A stretch of DNA of 64,000 bases from Roseimaritima multifibrata (GCF_007741495.1 NZ_CP036262.1:62001-126000); one strand, 5' to 3'; positions 1 through 8,957 are shown, counted from the first letter of the stretch. A program made the numbers and translations. The notes: a model not told the origin generated them from the letters alone.

Positions 1-486
1 TGCCACCCTCCGCTTTCTAGCATCATCCCAAATGCTGAAGGGATTGGATTCCGAGCGGCTGAACTGTTGATGGACCAGATGCAAGGGAAGGCACCTGTAG
101 CGAATGAGGAAATCGAACCGCTAAGCATCTGTGTTCGTCAGTCGACCGATGTTGTCGCCATTGATGATGCCGAAGTCGCCGCAGCGATTACGTTCATCCG
201 TGAACATGCCTGTCGCGGGATTACCGTCACGGATATCACGCAAAATGTCGCGGTATCCAGAAGCACGCTGGAGCGAAGTCTTCGGAAGTACTTGGGGCGG
301 ACTCCGCAACAAGAAATCCGCCGTGTCCAGATAAAGAGGGTGCGGGAATTATTGGCCAGTTCGGATCTAACCGCGGAACAAATTGCGATGCGATGCGGAT
401 TTGAACACCCTGAATACATGCATGTTGTCTTTAAACGATCTCAAGGGATGACGCCTGGAGAGTACCGAAAGACCGTTCAGTCTTGA
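1..486 (+). CDS. XylR-type AraC family transcriptional regulator (C-terminal part; 5' end outside the window)
   Basis: The reading frame is open from base 1 to the TGA at 484-486, so this is the end of a longer gene and the ATG at 67 is internal. The first residues resemble the end of a sugar-binding LacI/XylR-type ligand domain (PNAEGIGFRAAELL). The rest is a two-helix-turn-helix AraC domain: the first HTH lies around VTDITQNVAVSRSTLER and the second around AEQIAMRCGFEHPEYMHVVF, with the typical GMTPGEYRK ending. XylR-like regulators bind a sugar and activate catabolic promoters. The downstream GH2 glycosidase and sulfatase are plausible but unproven targets. Confidence 0.85.
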   Translation, partial: CHPPLSSIIPNAEGIGFRAAELLMDQMQGKAPVANEEIEPLSICVRQSTDVVAIDDAEVAAAITFIREHACRGITVTDITQNVAVSRSTLERSLRKYLGRTPQQEIRRVQIKRVRELLASSDLTAEQIAMRCGFEHPEYMHVVFKRSQGMTPGEYRKTVQS

Positions 487-599
487 AAAGTGCGTGATAA
501 TATATCTCAGGAAAACAACGCAGAGTCTCATTGTTTGTTCTCCTGGATGCGGCGATGCTGAAGGAACTGGTTCACGGTTCTCAATACCTAGGTCGTTTC

Positions 600-2906
600 A
601 TGCAACGTCTCACGTTTCTCTGGATCCTTGCTTTCTGCTCCGTTGGCTCGTTTCCGTGGGAGAGCACCGCGGTTGCGCAAATACCGGTGGAGGATGTTTG
701 GCAATACACGTTCGAGCCGCCGGCTGGCGGGTGGTCCAAAGTTGATTTTGAGGATTCATCTTGGGCGACCGGCACCGCTGGCTTTGGAACGCATGGGACC
801 CCTGCGGCAAGGATCGGCACCGTTTGGGATACCAGCCAAATCTGGCTCCGGAAATCTTTTCGAGTCTTAAACGTTCCGAAGCGATCCGCACTTCTGATTC
901 ATCATGATGAAGACGCCGTTGTCTATCTGAACGGGAAGCAAGTTGCCTCTTTGAAAGGTTGGTCGGATCGCTACGACATCGTTGAATTGTCCCCAGAAGA
1001 TCAGCAGGTCCTGAAGTCTGGAGTAAACACTCTGGCGGTTCACTGTCGGCAGAATAACGGCGGGCAGTTTATTGACGTTCATGTTATCGATGTGGATGCG
1101 GTTCCTGTCCTTCCAAAGCCACCACGGATGACGAAGCCGTTTGCGTCGGAATTGTTGACGCAGTGGGGGGCTACTTTAACGCCTGAAAATGCCTGGACCG
1201 AGTATCCGCGGCCACAGCTTCGGCGTCCGGATTGGGTGAACCTGAACGGCGAGTGGCAATACGCGATCACATCGATCAAGCAAACAGAAGTTCCCGCCAA
1301 ATGGGACGGACCAATTTTGGTTCCCTTTTCCTTGGAATCGAAACTAGGGGGCGTTCAGTATTTGCTGGGCGATGATGAGGCGCTCTGGTACCAGCGTACT
1401 TTTATAGCGACCAAGGCCGCCGGAAAACGAACTTTACTGAACTTCGAAGCGGTGGATTACCACGCCGAAATCATTTTGAACGGTCGCCATGTTGGAACCC
1501 ATGTAGGAGGGAACGATCCCTTTTCGGTGGATGTTTCACTAGCCCTGCAAGACGGACAGAATCACTTGGTGGTGCGCGTGGAAGATGCCACCGAAAAATG
1601 GCAGCTGCGAGGTAAGCAGGCACTGCAACCCAACGGAATTTGGTACACGCGCGTTTCCGGAATCTGGCAAACGGTCTGGATGGAGCAAGTTGCGGATTCC
1701 TACATCGAAGACGTCACGATCCAGACGGATGCGGAGAGCCGTTCCATTCATCTGCACGTTGACTTCGCTGGTCGCGAAATGGCATCACCTCGTTTGAAAG
1801 TGAGCGTTTTTGATAGTGAGAAGGAGGTTGCCACCGCGGATACGCCGTCGAGGGAAGTTTCCATGACGATCCCAAATGCCAAGCTCTGGAGCCCCGATTC
1901 GCCTTATCTATATCAAATCAAGGTTCAGTTATTAGGTGAATCTGGCCAGGTTGTTGACACGATTGAAACCTATGCTGGAATTCGAACGATCGGGAAAGTG
2001 CGAGACAAAGCTGGGCACCTGCGGATGACCTTAAACGGGCAGCCACTCTTTCACTGGGGGCCGTTGGACCAAGGCTGGTGGCCCGATGGATTGCTGACGC
2101 CTCCCTCGGATGAAGCGATGTTGTTTGATATCCAATATCTCAAAGATGCTGGATTTAATATGATTCGGAAACACATCAAGGTCGAACCACGGCGTTACTA
2201 CTACCACTGTGATCGATTGGGGATGTTGGTTTGGCAGGATCAGGTAAGCGGCGGAGCAAGTCCGCCATGGACTCGTTTGGCTCCCGATCCGCAGGATGCC
2301 GCTTGGCCTGCGGAACCGCACCAACAGTTCATGCTTGAATTGGAGCGGATGATTGACTCGTTAGAGAATCATCCATCGATAGTTGTTTGGACTCCATTTA
2401 ATGAAGCTTGGGGTCAGCATCAGTCGGTTGAAGTAACCAAGTGGACGGAGAATCGCGACCCGTCGCGGCTCGTTAATATTGCTAGTGGCGGGAACTTTTG
2501 GCCAGCCGGTGATATCGCGGATCATCATCAGTACCCACACCCAGGATTTCCCTTTGATGCCAATCGGTATGCTGATTTTATCAAGGTTGTCGGCGAATTC
2601 GGCGGCCATGGTTATCCCGTGGCTGGGCACCTTTGGGATGCGAGCCGAAACAATTGGGGTTACGGCGGACTGCCAAAAGACAAAGCCGAATATAAGCAGC
2701 GATATGTTCAGTCATTGGAAATTTTAAATCGACTGCGACAGCAAGGGATCGCCGCGGGCGTTTATACGCAGACCACGGATGTCGAAGGGGAGATCAACGG
2801 TTTGCTCACCTATGATCGCAAGATCATTAAGATTCCGGCTGAAGAGTTAGCCGAGATGCACAAGTCTCTTTTCCAGCCTACCAGCAAGGATGACTCGGAG
2901 CGGTAG
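600..2906 (+). CDS. Secreted glycoside hydrolase family 2 protein (beta-galactosidase-like)
   Basis: I chose the ATG at 600 (768 residues) because it begins a good signal peptide (MQRLTFLWILAFCSVGSF, cleavage near AVAQ). The frame also runs back to a TTG at 531. After the signal comes a jelly-roll module (about residues 25-170), then the GH2 sugar-binding domain (NLNGEWQYAI, PFSLESKLGG, LWYQRTF), an Ig-like domain and the TIM barrel. The likely acid/base is E602 in TPFNEAWGQ and the nucleophile E666 in VVGEFGGHG. It probably cleaves a beta-linked residue from a polysaccharide in the periplasm or outside the cell. The exact sugar cannot be read from the sequence. It lies downstream of an AraC regulator and upstream of a sulfatase, which suggests use of a sulfated glycan. 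Confidence 0.88.
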   Translation: MQRLTFLWILAFCSVGSFPWESTAVAQIPVEDVWQYTFEPPAGGWSKVDFEDSSWATGTAGFGTHGTPAARIGTVWDTSQIWLRKSFRVLNVPKRSALLIHHDEDAVVYLNGKQVASLKGWSDRYDIVELSPEDQQVLKSGVNTLAVHCRQNNGGQFIDVHVIDVDAVPVLPKPPRMTKPFASELLTQWGATLTPENAWTEYPRPQLRRPDWVNLNGEWQYAITSIKQTEVPAKWDGPILVPFSLESKLGGVQYLLGDDEALWYQRTFIATKAAGKRTLLNFEAVDYHAEIILNGRHVGTHVGGNDPFSVDVSLALQDGQNHLVVRVEDATEKWQLRGKQALQPNGIWYTRVSGIWQTVWMEQVADSYIEDVTIQTDAESRSIHLHVDFAGREMASPRLKVSVFDSEKEVATADTPSREVSMTIPNAKLWSPDSPYLYQIKVQLLGESGQVVDTIETYAGIRTIGKVRDKAGHLRMTLNGQPLFHWGPLDQGWWPDGLLTPPSDEAMLFDIQYLKDAGFNMIRKHIKVEPRRYYYHCDRLGMLVWQDQVSGGASPPWTRLAPDPQDAAWPAEPHQQFMLELERMIDSLENHPSIVVWTPFNEAWGQHQSVEVTKWTENRDPSRLVNIASGGNFWPAGDIADHHQYPHPGFPFDANRYADFIKVVGEFGGHGYPVAGHLWDASRNNWGYGGLPKDKAEYKQRYVQSLEILNRLRQQGIAAGVYTQTTDVEGEINGLLTYDRKIIKIPAEELAEMHKSLFQPTSKDDSER

Positions 2907-2937
2907 CGGGGGGCCGGTTTCGCAGTGACGGCGACGC

Positions 2938-3012
2938 GGAGACACGGAGACACGGAGACACGGAGACACGGAGACACGGAGACACGGAGACACGGAGACA
3001 CGGAGACACGGA
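2938..3012 (+). repeat. 8-bp tandem repeat (GGAGACAC, nine full units)
   Basis: GGAGACAC is repeated head to tail nine times from 2938 to 3009, followed by GGA. It fills most of the gap between the GH2 gene and the sulfatase. Read in frame it gives an artificial RRHGDTET pattern on the plus strand and RVSVSPCL on the minus strand, so reading frames across it are not genes. Confidence 0.95.
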
Positions 3013-3114
3013 AAAAAGCACCATTCTGTTTGGGATGGTTTACAATAGGCAGGTTGGTTGGAGCTGTCTTTTGTTTCTTGAATCCGTTGAAAACCCTTGT
3101 ACTGAGAATATTGG

Positions 3115-4734
3115 ATGTTTTGTCGTAGTTATTTGGTTCTGGTGCTGTTGGCGATTGGTATGACATGCCAAGCAGGCGAACGCCCGAATATTGTTTTTGC
3201 GTTTGCAGATGACCTTGGCTGCTACGCGGGGGCTTATGCGGACGCTGCCCATCCGTCACCAAACGACGTAATTAAGACACCGAATTTCGATCGTGTTGCC
3301 CGCGAGGGGACGTTGTTTGATAACGCATTCGTGAGCGTTCCCTCCTGCACTCCGTGCCGAGCCTCCGTAGTTTCAGGCCGTCATTTTTTCCGCAACGGAA
3401 GTCATTCGCAATTGCACCATCCTTGGGTCGATGGTGTCCCCGATCCTTGGGCAAACGTTCGGGGGTGGCCGCTGACATTGCAGGATGCGGGGTACCACAT
3501 CGGATGGTCCTACAAGATGCACATTAGCGAAGATCGGATGGGTGGAAAGAAGCGAAACTATCGCCAAGCCGGTTCGGCATTTAACCGATTTTCACAAACC
3601 GTTTCCAAAGCGAAAGATCCACAGGCTGCTAAGGAGCGGTTGCTGAATGAAGTCCGCGGTAATTTTGATGCGTTCTTAGGCGATCGAACAGACGATCAGC
3701 CGTTTTACTACTGGTTCAATCCAACCAACACCCACCGTGATTGGGTTCAAGGTTCTGGCAAGGAATTGTGGGGAATCGATCCCGACGATTTACAGGGAAA
3801 ATTACCAAGTTTCCTTCCCGATCAACCGGTCATTCGTGAGGACTTCGCAGACTACCTTGGCGAAGCGATGGCGTTTGATGCAGCGGTTGGAGTCTTATTA
3901 GAAACACTGACGGAACGTGGCGAGCTGGAGAATACGATTGTCGTTATCAGCGGCGATCATGGAGCTCCCGGATTTCCACGCGGCAAATGCAATCTTTACG
4001 ATTTTGGAACGCGCGTTCCGCTAGCGATTCGCTGGCCTGAAAAGATGGCTGTAGGGAGGCGGATTTCAGCACCGGTTAGTCTCATCGATTTGGGAGCGAC
4101 CTTTTTGGACGCGGTGCAGGTTCCGCCCACTGAAGTCATGGATGGGGAAAGCTTGATGCCTGTCCTCTCCAAAGCGGCCGCTCCAGCCGCAGACGCGTTG
4201 CGTGGTTACGCAATCACCGGTCGCGAAAACCATGTACGCGATTCCAGGCCTGGCGGCCTGCCCTACCCGATGCGAGCGATTCGCACATCCGACTACCTGT
4301 ACATCATCAATTTCGCAGCGGACCGTTGGCCGGTCGCGGAACCACCGTTAGCGTCTCCAATCGAGAAGGGTATGCGGAAACGGAACGGTAAGCCGGCGCG
4401 GCCAATGGATATCGATTACGGACCCACTCGCAGTTTTTTCGAGGAATTTGAAACCAGCGAATCGATTGCCAGAGAGTGGCAACTTGGATATGGAAAGCGT
4501 CCAGCCGAGGAGCTGTACGCGGTCAACGAAGATCCCGACCAGGTCCATAACTTGGCCGCGAACCCAGCTTATGAAGACGTACGTGCCGAGCTGCGGGCAA
4601 AGTTGATGGAGGAACTGCAAACCGGCCAAGATCCCCGCGTAGTCGACCCACAAGCCGGATTCGATGCACCACCCTACGCACCCGGCGACCCCGAAATGGG
4701 ACGCGTCCTCCCTCCTCTCCTCCGGGGACAGTGA
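3115..4734 (+). CDS. Secreted sulfatase (type I, formylglycine-dependent)
   Basis: This 539-residue protein has a short signal peptide (cleavage near MTCQAG) and then the sulfatase start RPNIVFAFADDLG, whose two Asp residues bind the metal. The C-x-P-x-R signature is present as CTPCR; C78 would be oxidised to formylglycine by a maturation enzyme not encoded in this window. A second metal site is visible in VVISGDHGAPGFPRGK. It should remove sulfate esters from a polysaccharide or small aryl sulfate in the periplasm. Its stop codon (4732-4734) lies inside a repeat motif shared with the array beyond the transposase, so the last few residues (LLRGQ) come from repeat DNA. The 8-bp repeat just upstream leaves about 100 bp for a promoter. 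Confidence 0.9.
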   Translation: MFCRSYLVLVLLAIGMTCQAGERPNIVFAFADDLGCYAGAYADAAHPSPNDVIKTPNFDRVAREGTLFDNAFVSVPSCTPCRASVVSGRHFFRNGSHSQLHHPWVDGVPDPWANVRGWPLTLQDAGYHIGWSYKMHISEDRMGGKKRNYRQAGSAFNRFSQTVSKAKDPQAAKERLLNEVRGNFDAFLGDRTDDQPFYYWFNPTNTHRDWVQGSGKELWGIDPDDLQGKLPSFLPDQPVIREDFADYLGEAMAFDAAVGVLLETLTERGELENTIVVISGDHGAPGFPRGKCNLYDFGTRVPLAIRWPEKMAVGRRISAPVSLIDLGATFLDAVQVPPTEVMDGESLMPVLSKAAAPAADALRGYAITGRENHVRDSRPGGLPYPMRAIRTSDYLYIINFAADRWPVAEPPLASPIEKGMRKRNGKPARPMDIDYGPTRSFFEEFETSESIAREWQLGYGKRPAEELYAVNEDPDQVHNLAANPAYEDVRAELRAKLMEELQTGQDPRVVDPQAGFDAPPYAPGDPEMGRVLPPLLRGQ

Positions 4735-4766
4735 TCGACTTTTTCGGGGACAGTGAACGCAAAGCC
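4722..4766 (+). repeat. Two copies of a CGGGGACAGTG motif, left side of the RAYT transposase
   Basis: CGGGGACAGTGA occurs at 4723-4734 and again at 4745-4756. The second continues as ACGCAAAGCC to 4766. The reverse complement of 6307-6328, on the far side of the transposase, reads CGGGGACAGTGCACGCAAAGCC, matching over 22 bases with one difference. The copies on either side therefore point in opposite directions with the transposase between them. Confidence 0.85.
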
Positions 4767-4954
4767 GCGGTGAACTACCATTGCAGGGACTTGTTGCTAC
4801 GCAATATCGATGTTTTGGCCTGAGGATTCCCGCTTGCAGCGTTTCGGACATCGAAATATTGCGTATTTAGCTGCGATTGGCTGGCTAAGTACGCACCGGT
4901 AGCGTCTGCGACACGAATGTCCCTTTTTTTATACCGGCGAATGGCTTGTCGGAG

Positions 4955-6049
4955 CTATGACTGCGTACGGGTAGTGACCTGCCCGAGACCCGTCGCGGTC
5001 GAGCTCTGCTGATCAGCGGCTGCTCGCGCGGCTATTCGCTCACGAACAACACGGCAGGCATGCTTTCCGAGTTGTGTTTTGCAGCGGCGTTCGAATTGCA
5101 TGTTCCGCTCGGCAACTTGGGCGATATTGATTGTTTCGCCCCTTAGGTAGATTGGTGTTTGAAGCTTTTGTTTCGTCAATGCTTCGTTCGCCTGTAGTTC
5201 GGGGCGTGATTCCAGTGCTAGGTGCCAGAGGAGGCGTTCGTATGCTTCAAGCCGCATCGGGAGGCAGCCACGACGCAATTGTGGTTCTGCGGTGGTTCTC
5301 AGCGAATTTGTTGCTTTTTTGCCTGCGACGCGAACCTTTTTGCCGTCCACTTCACTGCTCAGTTCTAGAGGGGCGAGCCAGTTTGATGAGTCGACTTGGT
5401 CATCTTCCAGTGTCCGTAATCGCTCGCCAATCGAGACTTCCTGGTAGTCTTCCAGTGAATCGGCTAGACCGGCCCGAAGCGGATTCAGATCGACGTAGCT
5501 CATGCACGCTAGAACGTCGGCTTCGTCTAGCAAACGATTCAGTTTGAATCGCTCTTCAAAAAACCTGCCAGTGCAATCGTCTTCAATATTGCACTCGCGA
5601 GCGATTGTCTGGCACATCAGACGAACAAACCAGGAGATATTGGAGAGTCTGGAACGAAGTTCTTCAACGCGTTTAGGGTCATTTACGATCTTAGAAATTT
5701 CGCTTTCCTGGATTTTGCCTCGATGTTTTTTGGGAACACGTTTGCGAGAAAGGACAGAGAGCCAGCGTACGGCAACTTCGCGATCCGTAAGCTTTTGCAC
5801 TAAATCCGGGCGATTGCGGAGCACACAATGCCAGTGATTTGACATGATTGCGTATGAAAGTACGTCGACACAGAGGTATTTGCTTAGGAACTCCATTCGA
5901 TCGCGAAACCGGTTGCGGCGGTAGGAGTAGTCGATCCCGGTATAGGGGTCGATTCCATGTAGAAAACTTTTTCTGACTGTGCGGTTATAGACATGATATA
6001 CGCCTACCTCTTTTTTAGCGAAGATTTCGTAACGGCCTAGTCGACACAT
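4955..6049 (-). CDS. REP-associated tyrosine transposase (RAYT, Y1/HUH family)
   Basis: The 364-residue protein carries the HUH nuclease core: histidines H72 and H74 in MSNHWHCVLR, with a YVDLNPLRAGL segment of the kind that carries the catalytic tyrosine in TnpA-REP proteins. Such enzymes nick single-stranded DNA at palindromic REP sequences and spread or maintain them. A clear ribosome site (GGGAGGG) precedes the ATG at 6049. The C-terminal third (after about residue 230) is basic and glutamine/arginine-rich without a recognised domain. The gene is intact. It sits between inverted copies of a CGGGGACAGTG motif and next to tandem copies of it, which are the obvious candidate substrates. Confidence 0.88.
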   Translation of the reverse strand: MCRLGRYEIFAKKEVGVYHVYNRTVRKSFLHGIDPYTGIDYSYRRNRFRDRMEFLSKYLCVDVLSYAIMSNHWHCVLRNRPDLVQKLTDREVAVRWLSVLSRKRVPKKHRGKIQESEISKIVNDPKRVEELRSRLSNISWFVRLMCQTIARECNIEDDCTGRFFEERFKLNRLLDEADVLACMSYVDLNPLRAGLADSLEDYQEVSIGERLRTLEDDQVDSSNWLAPLELSSEVDGKKVRVAGKKATNSLRTTAEPQLRRGCLPMRLEAYERLLWHLALESRPELQANEALTKQKLQTPIYLRGETINIAQVAERNMQFERRCKTQLGKHACRVVRERIAARAAADQQSSTATGLGQVTTRTQS

Positions 6050-6178
6050 GGCACTGCCCTCCCATGAAAGTCAAGAAATTAGATTCAGCCAATATAACGC
6101 AGTTTCGTTGGCTTGCATCAGAAAAAAAGATTGCCTTTTTTATTTCGGTTGAAATGAACAACTAAGTTGATCGCCGTG

Positions 6179-6556
6179 TTGCACTTGAGTCGCGAGATGA
6201 GCTGGTTTTGTGGTTTTGCTAGCACAATAGTTGGTGAATCGTGTTTGGTTGTTGAGGCTAGCAAGATCACTTTGGGGACATCGCTGAAAAACCGGTCGGT
6301 GCGTTTGGCTTTGCGTGCACTGTCCCCGTAAGAGTTCTCGTTGGTCTTGCGTGTACTGTCCCCGTGAAAGATTTTGGTTGCGAGAATCGCTAAGTCGAGC
6401 ACCAAGTTGCACTTGAGGAGAGGTTTGAGCTAACTTCATAGATTTGCTAGCACACTGTGTGGTAAATCGTGTTTCCCTGTTGAGGCTATCGAGGATCACT
6501 TTTGGGGCATCGCTGAAAAGCAGTCTGGATGGTTGGGTTTGCGTGCACTGTCCCCT
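6179..6556. repeat. Diverged direct duplication with 228-bp period (two copies of about 150 bp)
   Basis: Two related blocks, 6179-6328 and 6407-6556, share TTGCACTTGAG at the start, TTGCTAGCACA, ATCGTGTTT, TTGAGGCTA, ATCGCTGAAAA and finally GTGCACTGTCCCC at the same spacing (offset 228 throughout). The copies have diverged, so this is an old duplication. Each ends in the inverse of the CGGGGACAGTG motif. An additional motif copy (GTGTACTGTCCCCG) lies at 6351-6364 between the blocks. Confidence 0.8.
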
Positions 6557-6576
6557 CGGGAAATTGCTGAAAAGCA

Positions 6577-6707
6577 GTCGGAGCGTTTGGCCCTGTGTGC
6601 ACTGTCCCCGCAAGAGTTCCGTCGGAGCGTTTGGCCCTGTGTGCACTGTCCCCGCAAGAGTTCCGTCGGAGCGTTTGGCCCTGTGTGCACTGTCCCCGCA
6701 AGAGTTC
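6577..6707. repeat. 44-bp tandem repeat, three copies
   Basis: The unit starts GTCGGAGCGTTTGGCCCTGT and ends GCACTGTCCCCGCAAGAGTTCC. Copies begin at 6577, 6621 and 6665; the third is truncated by two or three bases. The copies are almost identical, unlike the older 228-bp duplication upstream, so this expansion is recent. Each unit contains one inverse CGGGGACAGTGCAC motif. From here to 7085 (about 380 bp) I see no gene; this stretch should hold the promoter of the ATP synthase operon. Confidence 0.92.
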
Positions 6708-7085
6708 ATAAAGTTGAGCTGTACTGATCGAGAGAATTTGTGAATAATGCCATCGCTGTTGCGTTCGTTTGCTTTGGGAGATTTCGTAACCAACCAATGC
6801 GAACGTTCGTAGCAGCTTCTAATCCAAATCTTTGCCGTGCTTACGAAAACGGCCTCCTTTTTGACGGACCAGGATTGGGGGTGGGGGCTGGTCGGTTTTA
6901 TTTGCTTGGCTTGGCGACTTGTTTTTATTTTGCCCTGGGGCCACCGGCGATTCTTGGGCGTTACAATGGTCTCCTGATCTAACGTAATTCTCTGCGGCGA
7001 AACGTCGCGGTGGGTGGCTTTTCCTTTTCCTTCGATCACCATTTTGTGGACGACTGAAGCGATCTCTCTTTGTGAGGTAAATCGG

Positions 7086-7295
7086 ATGTCGGATCCGCGA
7101 CGTGGAATTCCTCCTGGCCGACTTGTTGGGCTGGGGATGGAACTGGCCGTCGTGATTTTAGTGGCCACTGGATTGGGCTATTTGGTCGATACTTATCTCC
7201 TCAAGGCGGAGCAGCCTTGGGGGTTAATTTGCGGTTGTTTGCTCGGATTTGCGGTTGGCATGACCAATGTGGTTCGCGTCAGTCGCAATTGGTAA
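7086..7295 (+). CDS. AtpZ/AtpI-type F0F1 ATPase-associated membrane protein
   Basis: A 69-residue protein with two predicted membrane helices (about residues 17-34 and 43-62), the size and shape of the AtpZ/AtpI gene-1 family that opens many atp operons. I took the ATG at 7086 (MSDPRRGIPPGRL) because the upstream extension to 7014 does not look like coding sequence. Members of this family help assemble the c-ring or carry magnesium/calcium; which applies here is unknown. It is followed after 27 bp by a second small membrane protein. Confidence 0.75.
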   Translation: MSDPRRGIPPGRLVGLGMELAVVILVATGLGYLVDTYLLKAEQPWGLICGCLLGFAVGMTNVVRVSRNW

Positions 7296-7322
7296 GAACA
7301 GCTCGGAAACCTAATAAAACTG

Positions 7323-7796
7323 ATGACTCTCGCGAAACCCATGGTCGATCCTCGTCGTGTTGCCGTCGCTACGGTAACCGTTTGGATGCTGCTGGCCGGT
7401 GGTCTTTTGGCGATGGAGTCGGCGACGGGCGCGGTCGTCGGTCATACGCTGGCACAGATTGTTGGCGGGATCTCGTTGGGGATTGCCCTGCTGGGCATCG
7501 TGCCTCTGCGGATGGCTTGTCGTGGTGCCGCCGCAGGCGAGAGCACTTCGGTGATGGCCGGGGTCATGATGTCTCTGTCGCTGAGGTCCTCTTTAACGAT
7601 TTTCTTTCTGATTTTGGCGTGGAAAACGGGTATGGCCCCTCGACAACTAGTCGGCCTGTGGGCCATCTTCTGGTACGCCAGTCTCTTGGCAACTGAAGTA
7701 GTCGTTGTGGTCCGCCATTTCCTTGCCACAAACCGTCCTGATTCGCTGCTCGGCATTCCTGCCACGAAGCACATCACGGAGTCCCCTGCTCGATGA
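7323..7796 (+). CDS. Putative ATP synthase subunit I-like membrane protein
   Basis: A 157-residue protein with four hydrophobic segments (about residues 14-32, 38-62, 80-102 and 108-128). Position and topology fit the AtpI family, although no diagnostic motif is obvious. Its stop overlaps the start of atpB (ATGA at 7793-7796), so the two are translationally coupled. I infer a role in assembling the membrane sector. It could instead be a lineage-specific membrane protein carried in the operon. Confidence 0.6.
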   Translation: MTLAKPMVDPRRVAVATVTVWMLLAGGLLAMESATGAVVGHTLAQIVGGISLGIALLGIVPLRMACRGAAAGESTSVMAGVMMSLSLRSSLTIFFLILAWKTGMAPRQLVGLWAIFWYASLLATEVVVVVRHFLATNRPDSLLGIPATKHITESPAR

Positions 7797-8848
7797 TTTC
7801 CGCTTTGCTATCTCCGCTCGTTCCGACGTTTGCCTCCGCCGAAGGTGGTGGGCACGATCCGGTCGATCACGTTTTGCCGCATCCGCTGCATCACGAGCCG
7901 TTGTTCACCTATGACGTGCCCGGCATGGATGGGGACATGCCGTTTCTGCATATCTACGACGGCATCTATAGTTTTTACATTACGAATCACATGCTGATGA
8001 CCCTGTTTTCAGGGGTGTTGGTCGTGGTGGCTTTTTGGTTGGTTTCGCGTCGCATTCGCCCCGTCGGTGATGGGATCAAAGCGGTTCAGACAGAAGGGCG
8101 ATTTGCTCAGCTGATGGAAACCATGTGCGCCTTTGTCCGAGACGAGGTCGCGCGGCCTAACCTTCAGCACCTGACGGACAAATATATTCCGTATGTCTGG
8201 ACGATCTTCTTTTTCATCCTGTTCTGCAATGTGCTGGGTTTGATCCCGTTTGGTCCTGTGCTGTACTTGCTTACAGGTAATCAAGAGTTTACGCATTGGG
8301 GTGGAACCGCAACGAGCAACTTGGCATTGAATGGCATTTTGGCTTTGCTTTCTTTTGTCGCGATCATTGTTATCGGGATTCGTGAATCGGGTGCGGCCGC
8401 CTTTTTCGGACACTTTAACCCGATCGGCTGGGATCCTAAGATGTTGCCCATGGCTTTGGGACTGTATGTCCTCGAGTGGATGGGGTTAGTGATCAAATGT
8501 GTGGTCTTGGCCATGCGGTTGTTCGGCACGATGATGGCTGGCCACTTGGTGATCGCCGCCTTTATCGCATTGATTTTTGCAGCTGCTGAAGCGAGTGCAA
8601 GTTTGGGATATGGCGTAGGCATCGCGGTCCTGATGGGCGGGACAGTGTTGACGTTGTTGGAACTGTTTATCTGTTGCTTGCAAGCCTTTATTTTCACCTT
8701 TTTAACTGTCTTGTTTATCTCCGCTGGTGCGGTCCATCACCATCATGGCGACGGTCATGATGACGAAGAATTGGATCCGCTAAGTGATGCAGGGCAAATG
8801 GATATGGACAAGCTGTTGGACCCGGCCCGGTTAGGGCCAGCCACCTAG
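7793..8848 (+). CDS. atpB: ATP synthase F0 subunit a
   Basis: A 351-residue membrane protein that forms the proton half-channels against the c-ring. The essential arginine is R242 in VVLAMRLFGTMMAGH, a nearly standard motif. The protein is longer than usual (about 240-290) because of two extensions: an N-terminal part rich in His and acidic residues (GGGHDPVDHVLPHPLHHEP) before the first helix, and a C-terminal tail (about residues 316-351) with a HHHHGDGHDDEE run. The start overlaps the previous stop. The gene precedes atpE by 112 bp, the widest gap in this operon. Confidence 0.95.
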   Translation: MISALLSPLVPTFASAEGGGHDPVDHVLPHPLHHEPLFTYDVPGMDGDMPFLHIYDGIYSFYITNHMLMTLFSGVLVVVAFWLVSRRIRPVGDGIKAVQTEGRFAQLMETMCAFVRDEVARPNLQHLTDKYIPYVWTIFFFILFCNVLGLIPFGPVLYLLTGNQEFTHWGGTATSNLALNGILALLSFVAIIVIGIRESGAAAFFGHFNPIGWDPKMLPMALGLYVLEWMGLVIKCVVLAMRLFGTMMAGHLVIAAFIALIFAAAEASASLGYGVGIAVLMGGTVLTLLELFICCLQAFIFTFLTVLFISAGAVHHHHGDGHDDEELDPLSDAGQMDMDKLLDPARLGPAT

Positions 8849-8957
8849 TTTGTTTCTGAAGCACAACAAAAAATTACTTTGACCTTTACCTTTCGGCTTC
8901 GGCCAAACCAACCCCGACTGCACACCGTTGACAGTCTTATTGACAGGAGCGACCTGA

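Noticed and set aside
2810-3262. 150-codon minus-strand frame with RVSVSPCL repeats
   Set aside because: Produced by the 8-bp microsatellite and overlapping two real genes on the other strand.
6140-7168. 342-codon open frame on the minus strand, upstream of the ATP synthase operon
   Set aside because: It is built almost entirely from the repeated GGGGACAG motif (GDSAHRAKRSD-type units) and crosses the operon's promoter region; the frame stays open because of the repeats.
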